The notes below the pieces were generated by a model. That model saw only the letters and a program-made list of their open reading frames with translations, was not told where the DNA came from and searched no databases. The translations under genes and the position numbers were made by a program. A stretch of 8,704 bases of DNA, taken from the NCBI GenBank assembly GCA_013696915.1, contig JACCXR010000547.1, forward strand, positions 1 to 8,704. Reading direction: 5' to 3'. Of this stretch, positions 1 to 5,676 are shown piece after piece. Position 1 is the stretch's first letter; every line of letters starts with the position of its first letter. This DNA is from Euzebyaceae bacterium. Its GTDB lineage: Bacteria; Actinomycetota; Nitriliruptoria; Euzebyales; Egibacteraceae.

Positions 1-255
1 CGTCAGGGTCGCCGCGGCCCCGGCGGCGTCGCCGTCGACAAGGGCGCCGAGGACCACGCCGTAGGCGCCGGCGACCCCGAGCGCGGGCGCGCCGCGGACG
101 CGCAGCGCGCGGATGGCCACGGCGAGCGTGCTGACGTCGCGGCAGTCGAGGATCTCGACGCGCTCGGGCAGCGCGGTCTGGTCGAGGAGCCGCACGGCCG
201 GGCCGCCGTCCTCCGGCTCCACCCAGCGGACGGCGAAGAGCTCGGTGGCGTCCAC
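1..255 (-). CDS. mtnA: S-methyl-5-thioribose-1-phosphate isomerase, N-terminal part (cut by window edge)
   Basis: An open frame of 85 codons runs from a GTG at 255 off the left edge. The translation begins VDATELFAVRWVEPEDG and continues with RLLDQTALP (22-30), a CRDV stretch (38-41) and VRGAPALGVAGAYGV (53-67). This matches the N-terminal half of the MtnA/aIF2B-like family, where the VRGAPAIG loop is a hallmark. The family isomerises 5-methylthioribose-1-phosphate to 5-methylthioribulose-1-phosphate in the cytoplasmic methionine salvage pathway. The catalytic Cys and Asp of the family lie further along and are outside the window, so activity cannot be judged. The GTG start is chosen because a GGTGGGG purine run ends two bases before it and homology begins immediately. 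The gene is divergent from the MDR enzyme across 57 bp. A related ribose-1,5-bisphosphate isomerase or eIF2B-like paralogue is the main alternative. Confidence 0.82.
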   Translation of the reverse strand, partial: MDATELFAVRWVEPEDGGPAVRLLDQTALPERVEILDCRDVSTLAVAIRALRVRGAPALGVAGAYGVVLGALVDGDAAGAAATLT

Positions 256-300
256 GGCCCCACCTTCGGCGCTGCCGGCGCTCGCCGCAACCGCCCCCGG

Positions 301-306
301 TAGTCT
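301..306 (+). promoter_or_regulatory. Candidate -10 element for a leaderless MDR gene
   Basis: The hexamer TAGTCT fits the TAnnnT consensus of actinobacterial primary sigma factors and ends six bases before the ATG at 313. Transcription would then start at or next to the start codon. No SD-like sequence precedes this ATG, which supports a leaderless mRNA. No convincing -35 hexamer is seen. This is inference from spacing only. Confidence 0.45.
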
Positions 307-312
307 GCCCGC

Positions 313-1257
313 ATGCTCGCTGTCACCGCCGCCCGCTTCTCCGACGACGACCCGCTGTCCGGCCTCGAGCTCGGGGAGCGGCCGTCCCCGTTGCCGCCGC
401 CCGGCTGGGAGGTCGTGCACGTCCGGGCCGCCGGACTCAACCACCACGACCTGTGGACGCTGCGGGGCGTCGGGGTCCCGCCCGAGCGGCTGCCGATCGT
501 GCTCGGCTGCGACGCCGCGGGCGTGACCTCCGACGGCCGCGAGGTCGTCGTGCACGCCGTCGTCGAGGAGGAGGACGGGGACGCCTCGATCCTCTCGGAG
601 CGCTACGACGGCACCCACGCGGAGGTGGTGGTGGTGCCGTCGGCGAACCTGGTCGACAAGCCGCCGGAGCTGTCGTTCGCCGAGGCTGCGTGCCTGCCCA
701 CGGCGTGGCTGACCGCGTACCGGATGCTGTTCGTCCAGGGCGGGCTGCGCCCGGGCCAGCGAGTGCTCGTCCAGGGTGCCGGGGGCGGCGTGGCGACCGC
801 GGCGATCGCCCTGGCGCGGGCCGCGGGGATGAAGACCTACGCCACGAGCCGCTCGGAGGACAAGCGCCGGCAGGCCCTCGACCTCGGCGCTCACGAGGTG
901 TTCGAGTCCGGCGCCCGCCTGCCCGAGCGCGTCGACGGCGTGGTGGAGACCGTCGGCGCCGCGACCTGGGCGCACTCCCTGCGCTGCCTCGACCCCGGCG
1001 GCGTCGTCGTCGTCGCGGGCGCGACCACCGGTGCGGACCCGCCCGCCGACCTCCGGCGCGTGTTCTACCGCCAGCTGCGCGTCGTCGGTTCGACCATGGG
1101 CACCAGGGCGGAACTCGTCGACCTGCTCCGCATGCTGAGCGCCACCGGCGTCCGCCCGGCGATCGACACCACCATGCCGCTGGCCGACGCCGCGGCCGCC
1201 TACGCCCGCATGGCCGCCGGGGACGTGTTCGGCAAGCTCGTCCTCACCCCCGGGTAG
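313..1257 (+). CDS. Zinc-independent MDR-family oxidoreductase (quinone oxidoreductase-like)
   Basis: A 314-residue cytoplasmic protein of the medium-chain dehydrogenase/reductase family. It has the N-terminal GroES-like catalytic domain (about 1-115) and a Rossmann cofactor domain with the glycine motif GAGGGVA at 155-161. TYATSRSEDKRR (175-186) follows the second strand, and the Ser/Arg there suggests NADPH rather than NADH. The GHE zinc-ligand motif of true alcohol dehydrogenases is replaced by LGCDAAG (64-70), and the four-cysteine structural zinc loop is absent. This places the protein with the quinone oxidoreductase / enoyl reductase-like branch that works without metal. The substrate cannot be read from sequence. 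The ATG at 313 is kept because homology starts at once and a TAGTCT element sits just upstream; no SD is present. Annotation pipelines may call it a zinc-binding alcohol dehydrogenase on family name alone. It ends 60 bp from the convergent hisG stop. Confidence 0.85.
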   Translation: MLAVTAARFSDDDPLSGLELGERPSPLPPPGWEVVHVRAAGLNHHDLWTLRGVGVPPERLPIVLGCDAAGVTSDGREVVVHAVVEEEDGDASILSERYDGTHAEVVVVPSANLVDKPPELSFAEAACLPTAWLTAYRMLFVQGGLRPGQRVLVQGAGGGVATAAIALARAAGMKTYATSRSEDKRRQALDLGAHEVFESGARLPERVDGVVETVGAATWAHSLRCLDPGGVVVVAGATTGADPPADLRRVFYRQLRVVGSTMGTRAELVDLLRMLSATGVRPAIDTTMPLADAAAAYARMAAGDVFGKLVLTPG

Positions 1258-1317
1258 CCCGGGCAGGCCGCAGCCGGCCGCCGGCCGCAGGGGCAGCGAC
1301 GGCCGGGTGCCGGGCAG

Positions 1318-2157
1318 CTACGGCAAGAGGGCCTGGGGCGTGAGCGCGACGATGCCGGTCGCCCCCATCGCGCGGAGGTCGCCGAGCCGGGCCCACAGGT
1401 CGCCGTTGCGCACGACGAAGTGCACGGCGACGAGGTCGTCCCGGCCCGCGAGCGGCAGCACGGTCGGCGAGGCGAGACCCGGGAAGACCGCACGCAGGTC
1501 GTCGAGGCGCTCGCGGGGCACATGGAGCATGACGTAGCGGTGGCGGCGAGCGGACAGGACCGCGTCCACCCGCAGGATGAGGTCGTACAGCGGCGCGACG
1601 TCGGGCCGGTGGACGAACAGGGCCTCACAGGGCCGGATGACCTCGAGCACCCGCAGCCGGTTGGTCATGAGGCTGGTGCCGGTCTCGCGCAGGTCCACGA
1701 TCGCGTCGGCGAGGCCGGCGGCGCACACGCCCTCCAGCGACCCGCCCATCGCGACGACCGTGACGTCGATCCCCTTGCCGGCGAAGAAGCGCTCGGTGAG
1801 CCGGGGCAGATGCGTCGCGACGACGGCCCCGTGGAGGTCGGCGGCGCCGGTCCGTCCGTCGTCGTCGCGCGAGGCGAGCACGAGATCGGAGCGCGAGAAG
1901 CCGAGCGGCAGCGCCGGCAGGTCCTCGAGCTCGGACTCCGCGATGATGTCCGTCGCGAGGAACGCCGCGTCGAGCTGCCCGGCGGCCAGCGCGGCGGCGG
2001 CGTCGCGCGGCCGCATCTCGATCATCTCCAGCGGGCCGACCGTCGCGATCGACCCGGCGCCGTGGAGCATCCCGGTCGTGTAGCCGGCGCTGGTGAGCAG
2101 GCTCAGGCACTCGTCGCGCAGGCGGCCCTTCGACGGCACCCCGACGCGGGCGCTCAC
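1318..2157 (-). CDS. hisG: ATP phosphoribosyltransferase, long form with C-terminal regulatory domain
   Basis: This 279-residue enzyme catalyses the first step of histidine synthesis, ATP plus PRPP to phosphoribosyl-ATP. The N-terminus RVGVPSKGRLRDE (4-16) and the PRPP loop GLADAIVDLRETGTS (148-162) are family hallmarks. The C-terminal segment, from SPTVLPL (230-236) through VAVHFVVR (243-250) to GATGIVALTP (265-274), is the ACT-like domain of the long HisG type, which does not need HisZ and usually carries histidine feedback inhibition. The GTG at 2157 is chosen because it lies in the GTGA overlap with the hisE stop and homology begins there; an upstream extension to 2301 would only read hisE out of frame. 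The region around LDAAFLATD (62-70) departs from the usual LDLGI-TG-D pattern, so the sequence is somewhat divergent. HisE, the next enzyme, is encoded immediately upstream. Confidence 0.93.
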   Translation of the reverse strand: MSARVGVPSKGRLRDECLSLLTSAGYTTGMLHGAGSIATVGPLEMIEMRPRDAAAALAAGQLDAAFLATDIIAESELEDLPALPLGFSRSDLVLASRDDDGRTGAADLHGAVVATHLPRLTERFFAGKGIDVTVVAMGGSLEGVCAAGLADAIVDLRETGTSLMTNRLRVLEVIRPCEALFVHRPDVAPLYDLILRVDAVLSARRHRYVMLHVPRERLDDLRAVFPGLASPTVLPLAGRDDLVAVHFVVRNGDLWARLGDLRAMGATGIVALTPQALLP

Positions 2158-2432
2158 CGGCGCCGCCGTTCCAGTGAGTCCATGACGCGCTCGAGGCCCA
2201 CGCCGGCGCCGACCAGCCCGGCGAGGACGTGGAAGAGCACGTCGGCGGCCTCCTCGGCCGTGCGGGCCGGGTCGACTTCGGGCCGTCCGAGCTCGAGGCA
2301 CAGCTCGAAGGCCTCCTCCATGATCTTGCGCTGCGCCCGCTCGGGGTCGGACAGCAGCGTCACCGAGTACGACCCTGCGGGCGGGTGGTCGAGGCGGTCC
2401 CGCAGGACAGCCTCCAGCTGCTCCAGGGTCAC
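2154..2432 (-). CDS. hisE: Phosphoribosyl-ATP pyrophosphatase
   Basis: A 92-residue all-helical protein of the HisE/MazG-like superfamily. It hydrolyses phosphoribosyl-ATP to phosphoribosyl-AMP and pyrophosphate, the second step of histidine synthesis. Visible hallmarks are SYSVTLL (21-27), the acidic KIMEEAFE (37-44) and EEAADVLFHVL (60-70); the paired glutamates and the later Asp are the metal ligands of this fold. A stand-alone HisE of 85-110 residues, not fused to HisI, is usual in actinobacteria. The GTG start at 2432 overlaps the ahcY stop (GTGA at 2429-2432), and the stop at 2154-2156 overlaps the hisG GTG in the same way. No SD is visible at either junction, so translation probably depends on coupling to the upstream cistron. 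A longer in-frame extension to 2594 exists but merely reads ahcY in another frame. Confidence 0.92.
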   Translation of the reverse strand: MTLEQLEAVLRDRLDHPPAGSYSVTLLSDPERAQRKIMEEAFELCLELGRPEVDPARTAEEAADVLFHVLAGLVGAGVGLERVMDSLERRRR

Positions 2433-3697
2433 GTCCCGAGGTCGTAGCTGGTGAGGTAGCGCTCCTGCTCGGAAGTGAGGGTGTCGATCGTGCGGCCCAT
2501 CGCGGCGAGCTTCAGGCGGGCGACGTCGGCGTCGATGTCGAGCGGCACGTCGTAGACGCGGGTCTCGAGCGTTCCGGCGTTGCGCACCAGCCACTCGACG
2601 GCCAGCGACTGGTCGGCGAAGGACATGTCCATGACCGCGGCGGGGTGGCCCTCGGCCGCACCAAGGTTCACCAGGCGCCCGTCGGCGAGGAGGACGATCC
2701 GCCGGCCGTCGGCGAGCTCGAACTCCTCGGCGTTGGCGCGCACCTGACGCCTGGCGGTCGTGAGCTTCTCCAGCGCCGGGATGTCGATCTCGACGTCGAA
2801 GTGGCCCGAGTTGCAGACGATCGCGCCGTCCTTCATCGCCTCGAAGTGCTCGGTGCGCAGCACGGACGTGTTGCCGGTCACGGTCACGAACACGTCGCCG
2901 ACCGCCGCGGCGTCGGCCATCGGCAGGACCCGGAAGCCCTCCATCGCGGCCTCCAGCGCGCGGATCGGGTCGACCTCGGTGATCACCACGTCGGCGCCGT
3001 GGCCCTTCGCGCGGCTCGCGACCCCCCGGCCGCAGTAGCCGTAGCCGGCGATGACGACGACCTTGCCCGCGAGCAGGACGTTGGTCGAGCGGATGATGCC
3101 GTCGAGGGTGGACTGGCCCGTGCCGTAGCGGTTGTCGAACAGGTGCTTGGTGGGGGTGTCGTTCACGGCCACGATCGGGTAGCGCAGCGCGCCGGCCTTC
3201 TCCATCGCGCGCAGGCGGATCACGCCGGTGGTGGTCTCCTCGGTGCCGGCGAGGACGCCGTCGGCCTGGTCCGGCCGCTGCGACAGCAGCCGGTTCACGA
3301 GGTCGCAGCCGTCGTCCATGGTGATGGTCGGCTGCCGGTCCAGCGCCGCGTCGATGTGCCGGTAGTACGACTCGTGGTCCTCACCGCGGATCGCGAAGGT
3401 GGACAGGCCGTACTCGGCGACGAGCGCCGCGGCGGTGTCGTCCTGGGTCGACAGCGGGTTCGACGCGACCAGGGTGACGTCGGCGCCGCCGGCGGCGAGG
3501 GTCCGCACGAGGTTCGCCGTCTCGGTCGTGACGTGGAGGCAGGCCGCGATGCGCTGCCCCTCCAGCGGGCGCTCCCGCTGGAACCGCTCGCGGATCGCTC
3601 GAAGGACGGGCATCGACCGCTCCGCCCACTCGATCCTGGCCTTCCCGGTCGGGGCGAGGGCGAGGTCGGCGACGTCGTGCGCGGGCAGTTCGGGCAT
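2429..3697 (-). CDS. ahcY: Adenosylhomocysteinase, short form without the C-terminal KPxxYRY tail
   Basis: This 422-residue NAD-dependent enzyme reversibly splits S-adenosylhomocysteine into adenosine and homocysteine, removing the product inhibitor of methyltransferases. Conserved elements in order are CLHVTTET (53-60), MDDGCDL (127-133), GTEETTTGV (151-159), the TK-x3-DN substrate Lys/Asp (K184, D188), the Rossmann loop GYGYCGRG (218-225), NSGHFDVEID (296-305) and NLGAAEGHP (344-352). The ATG at 3697 is chosen because homology starts there and an AGGAG lies 11 nt upstream (3709-3713); in-frame sequence further upstream is non-homologous. The protein lacks the roughly 40-residue insertion common in bacterial SahH and stops at YLTSYDLGT, without the KPxxYRY tail that reaches the neighbouring subunit's NAD site. 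That resembles archaeal and Thermotoga-type enzymes. It heads the ahcY-hisE-hisG operon and diverges from a methyltransferase gene. Confidence 0.95.
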   Translation of the reverse strand: MPELPAHDVADLALAPTGKARIEWAERSMPVLRAIRERFQRERPLEGQRIAACLHVTTETANLVRTLAAGGADVTLVASNPLSTQDDTAAALVAEYGLSTFAIRGEDHESYYRHIDAALDRQPTITMDDGCDLVNRLLSQRPDQADGVLAGTEETTTGVIRLRAMEKAGALRYPIVAVNDTPTKHLFDNRYGTGQSTLDGIIRSTNVLLAGKVVVIAGYGYCGRGVASRAKGHGADVVITEVDPIRALEAAMEGFRVLPMADAAAVGDVFVTVTGNTSVLRTEHFEAMKDGAIVCNSGHFDVEIDIPALEKLTTARRQVRANAEEFELADGRRIVLLADGRLVNLGAAEGHPAAVMDMSFADQSLAVEWLVRNAGTLETRVYDVPLDIDADVARLKLAAMGRTIDTLTSEQERYLTSYDLGT

Positions 3698-3778
3698 GGC
3701 TGAGTGGTCTCCTGCTTCGAGCGGGGCGGGCGGGCGACGGCCAGCGTAACGCCCGGTCGGCCGGACGACGAAGGCGCG

Positions 3779-3785
3779 TAGGGTA
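3779..3785. promoter_or_regulatory. Symmetric TAGGGTA: shared -10 for divergent ahcY and methyltransferase
   Basis: TAGGGTA has the TANNNTA symmetry that provides a -10 hexamer on each strand: TAGGGT reading right and TACCCT reading left. On the plus strand the hexamer ends 7 nt before the ATG at 3792, fitting a leaderless methyltransferase mRNA. On the minus strand a start near 3773 would give ahcY a leader of about 75 nt containing AGGAG. It is the only TAnnnT-type match I find in the 94-bp divergent gap. The symmetry is seen directly; promoter activity is inferred. Confidence 0.5.
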
Positions 3786-3791
3786 TCGGCG

Positions 3792-4574
3792 ATGGCGGAG
3801 GCGCAGCGGTCCACCAGCTTCGACGCGGTCGCCGACTGCTACGACCGCACGCGTGCCCTGCCAGACGACGCCGCGCGGACGTTCACCGAGGCCCTCGCCG
3901 CGGAGCTCACGGGTCGCGGGCGGTGCCTGGAGATCGGCGTCGGGACGGGCCGCATCGCGCTGCCGCTCGCCCGCCGGGAACTGCCGATGGCGGGGGTGGA
4001 TCTGTCGGCGCCGATGCTGTCGCGGCTGGTCCGCAACGCGGGCGGACGCGCCCCCTTCCCACTGGCGCGCGCGGACGTCGCGGCGCTGCCCTTCGGTCCG
4101 GGACGCTTCGGGGCTGCATTGGCCGTGCACGTGCTCCACCTCGTCCCGCAGTGGCGGCGGGCCGTCGCCGAGCTCGTGCGCGTCGTGCGCCCGAGCGGGC
4201 TGCTGCTGGTCGACGCCGGCGGCGCCTCGCAGGGTGTTCAGGACGCGGTCGGCGCCCGCTTCGCCGCCGAGGCGGATCTGCCCGATTACCCGGGGATGCG
4301 AGATGCCGAGGAGCTCGACGGCCTGCTGGAGGCGCGTGGGGCACGGCGGCGGCTCCTCGCCCCGGTCCGGGTGGAGCAGCACCGCAGCCCGGAGTCGGTG
4401 ATCGCCGAGCTGGAGGCCGGGATCTTCTCCCGCACCTGGACCGTCACGCCGGAGACGCGCCGCCGCGCCGCGGCCGCCACCCGCGGGTGGGCCGCGGACG
4501 CACTCGGCGACCTCGCGGCGCCGCGCACGGTCATCGAGGAGATCGTCGTCCGCGCCTACGACCTGCCGGGGTAG
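3792..4574 (+). CDS. Class I SAM-dependent methyltransferase (Methyltransf_11-like)
   Basis: A 260-residue cytoplasmic protein. The N-terminal FDAVADCYDRTR (10-21) is the YDxxR-type cap common in UbiE-like enzymes. Motif I is CLEIGVGTGRIALPLA (45-60), with the E/DxGxGxG SAM loop. The acidic residue at the end of strand 2 is D70 in GVDLSAPML, followed by ADVAALPF (94-101). Motif IV is the hydrophobic AALAVHVLHLVPQW (108-121), and VRPSGLLLV (132-140) is the post-motif strand. The C-terminal third is variable and gives no clue to the acceptor, so no substrate is assigned. The gene has no SD; ATG 3792 is preceded by TAGGGT and is probably translated from a leaderless mRNA. It diverges from ahcY, which clears the SAH made by this class of enzyme. 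Its last 19 bp overlap the 3' end of the AbrB-like gene on the other strand. Confidence 0.88.
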   Translation: MAEAQRSTSFDAVADCYDRTRALPDDAARTFTEALAAELTGRGRCLEIGVGTGRIALPLARRELPMAGVDLSAPMLSRLVRNAGGRAPFPLARADVAALPFGPGRFGAALAVHVLHLVPQWRRAVAELVRVVRPSGLLLVDAGGASQGVQDAVGARFAAEADLPDYPGMRDAEELDGLLEARGARRRLLAPVRVEQHRSPESVIAELEAGIFSRTWTVTPETRRRAAAATRGWAADALGDLAAPRTVIEEIVVRAYDLPG

Positions 4575-4828
4575 GGCAGCACATCGCGGGATTCGCGGTC
4601 TGCCGTGACCGCGGCAACCACCTCACCGTTGGTCACCGGCCGACCCAACTCCACAACCGCCAGGCCCCGCGCGTCTCGCCGGGGCACGAGCGGGCCGATG
4701 TGGCGCAGCAGCACACCGTCGGGCGTGTCGATCAACTCCACCTCGCCTCCGCCGTCCGCGACCCCAAGCTGCCGCCGGAAGCGGGCCGGGATCACGAGCC
4801 GCCCTGACGAGTCAACCTTCCTGCGCAT
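4556..4828 (-). CDS. AbrB/VapB-type swapped-hairpin DNA-binding protein, no toxin partner visible
   Basis: A 90-residue protein with an N-terminal SpoVT/AbrB domain: MRRKVDSSGRLVIPARFRRQ (1-20), continuing with LGV and GGEVELIDTPDGVLLR (27-42). The SSGR-x-VIP core is characteristic of AbrB-fold antitoxins and transition-state regulators, which dimerise through swapped hairpins to bind DNA. The tail VVELGRPVTNGEVVAAVTADRE (58-79) resembles the toxin-neutralising or linker tails of VapB antitoxins. A VapC PIN-domain gene would normally follow at once, but the downstream DNA is occupied on the opposite strand by the methyltransferase, and I see no PIN-like frame. The ATG at 4828 has GGAGGGG just upstream (4831-4837), a rather tight spacing. 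The gene lies 77 bp after pnp and could be cotranscribed with it. It is either an orphan antitoxin or a small local regulator. Confidence 0.82.
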   Translation of the reverse strand: MRRKVDSSGRLVIPARFRRQLGVADGGGEVELIDTPDGVLLRHIGPLVPRRDARGLAVVELGRPVTNGEVVAAVTADRESRDVLPYPGRS

Positions 4829-4900
4829 GACCCCTCCACTGGTGGAACGGAATCTCCATGGTCCCCCACTGCCACCCTCCTGCCGCAGGCATCCCGCGTC

Positions 4901-4916
4901 CGCGCCTACAGGCGCG
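4901..4916 (-). other. GC-rich hairpin over the pnp stop codon
   Basis: CGCGCC and GGCGCG form a perfect 6-bp inverted repeat around the four bases TACA, which include the pnp stop codon. It is followed on the minus strand by a GC-rich sequence with no T tract, so it is not a standard intrinsic terminator. It could attenuate read-through into the AbrB-like gene or limit 3' decay, or it may be chance in such GC-rich DNA. Confidence 0.3.
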
Positions 4917-5676
4917 GGAGCAGTGCCCGCACGACGGCCGCCAGGCGCGGACCCGCGGTGGCGCCGGCCTCGAGGACCTCGGCGTGGTCGGTCGGCGTCC
5001 CGCCCTCGCGGTGGACGTTGGTGATCAGCGAGAAGCCGATGACGCGGAGCCCGGCGGCGCGCGCAGCGATGACCTCGAGGACGGTGGACATGCCCACGGC
5101 GTCGGCGCCGAGCGCCCGCAGCATCCGCACCTCCGCCGGCGTCTCGTAGGCCGGACCGAGGAGGCCCGCGTAGACGCCCTCTGTGAGCCGCTCGCCGGCG
5201 TCGCCGGCCGCGGCGTGGGCGTGCGCCCGCAGGTCGGGGTCGTACGCGGCGGCCATGTCCACGAAGGTCGCGCTGCCGACCAGCGGATTCGTGCCGGTGA
5301 GGTTCAGGTGGTCGGCGATCAGCAGCAGGTCGCCCGGGTGCTGCTCGGTGCGCAGACCGCCGGCGGCGTTGGTCACCAGGAAGGTCCGGACGCCGACCTC
5401 GGCGGCGGCGCGCACGCACGCTGCGACGTCGCGGCCGGGCACCCCCTCGTAGAGGTGGACCCGGCCCTGCTGGACGAGCACCGGCACCCCCGCGAGCGTG
5501 CCGGCGATCAGCCGGCCGGCATGGCCGGGGACGGTCGGGCCTGGCAGTCCGATGTCGCCGAAATCGAGGGATGTCGCGTCGGCCACCTCGTCGGCGAGGC
5601 CTCCCAGACCCGACCCGAGCGTCACGAGCACCCGCGGCGCGAGGTCACCGACGGCGGCCCGCAGCGCCACGCTCAC
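4906..5676 (-). CDS. Purine nucleoside phosphorylase, trimeric 6-oxopurine type
   Basis: A 256-residue enzyme that phosphorolyses purine nucleosides to free base and ribose-1-phosphate. Family motifs in order are TLGSGLGGLADEV (19-31, phosphate-binding S22), TVPGHAGRL (48-56), GRVHLYEG (71-78), VTNAAGGL (101-108), GDLLLIADHLNLTGTNPL (115-132), GVYAGLLGPAYETPAE (167-182), GADAVGMSTV (190-199) and FSLITN (215-220). The base-recognition residues correspond to Glu (E178) and Asn (N220) of trimeric PNPs, with M196 and H231 also kept. That favours inosine and guanosine over methylthioadenosine, where MTA phosphorylases carry Ser and Asp. The GTG start at 5676 overlaps the isomerase stop as GTGA, implying translational coupling. 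A GC-rich inverted repeat (4901-4916) straddles the stop codon. Assignment as MtnP is disfavoured but not excluded. Confidence 0.92.
   Translation of the reverse strand: MSVALRAAVGDLAPRVLVTLGSGLGGLADEVADATSLDFGDIGLPGPTVPGHAGRLIAGTLAGVPVLVQQGRVHLYEGVPGRDVAACVRAAAEVGVRTFLVTNAAGGLRTEQHPGDLLLIADHLNLTGTNPLVGSATFVDMAAAYDPDLRAHAHAAAGDAGERLTEGVYAGLLGPAYETPAEVRMLRALGADAVGMSTVLEVIAARAAGLRVIGFSLITNVHREGGTPTDHAEVLEAGATAGPRLAAVVRALLPRL

Noticed and set aside
1258..1317. Possible bidirectional terminator between the MDR gene and hisG
   Set aside because: The segment is very GC-rich, with only a 5-bp hairpin (CGGCC/GGCCG around 1275-1287), direct repeats of CCGGGCAG and CCGCAG, and no T run in either direction.
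3698..3791. SAH riboswitch in the ahcY leader
   Set aside because: The predicted leader is only about 75 nt, and I could not recognise the conserved core or a pseudoknot. A covariance-model search would settle it.
3381..4382. A 333-codon minus-strand frame spanning the ahcY start and the methyltransferase gene
   Set aside because: It overlaps two genes with clear motifs, is rich in Arg, Pro and Ala, and has no recognisable domain.
4829..4905. AbrB autoregulatory operator (CCACTGGTGG, CCATGG)
   Set aside because: The palindromes are only 4-6 bp arms and are expected by chance; no repeated half-site pattern with regular spacing is present.
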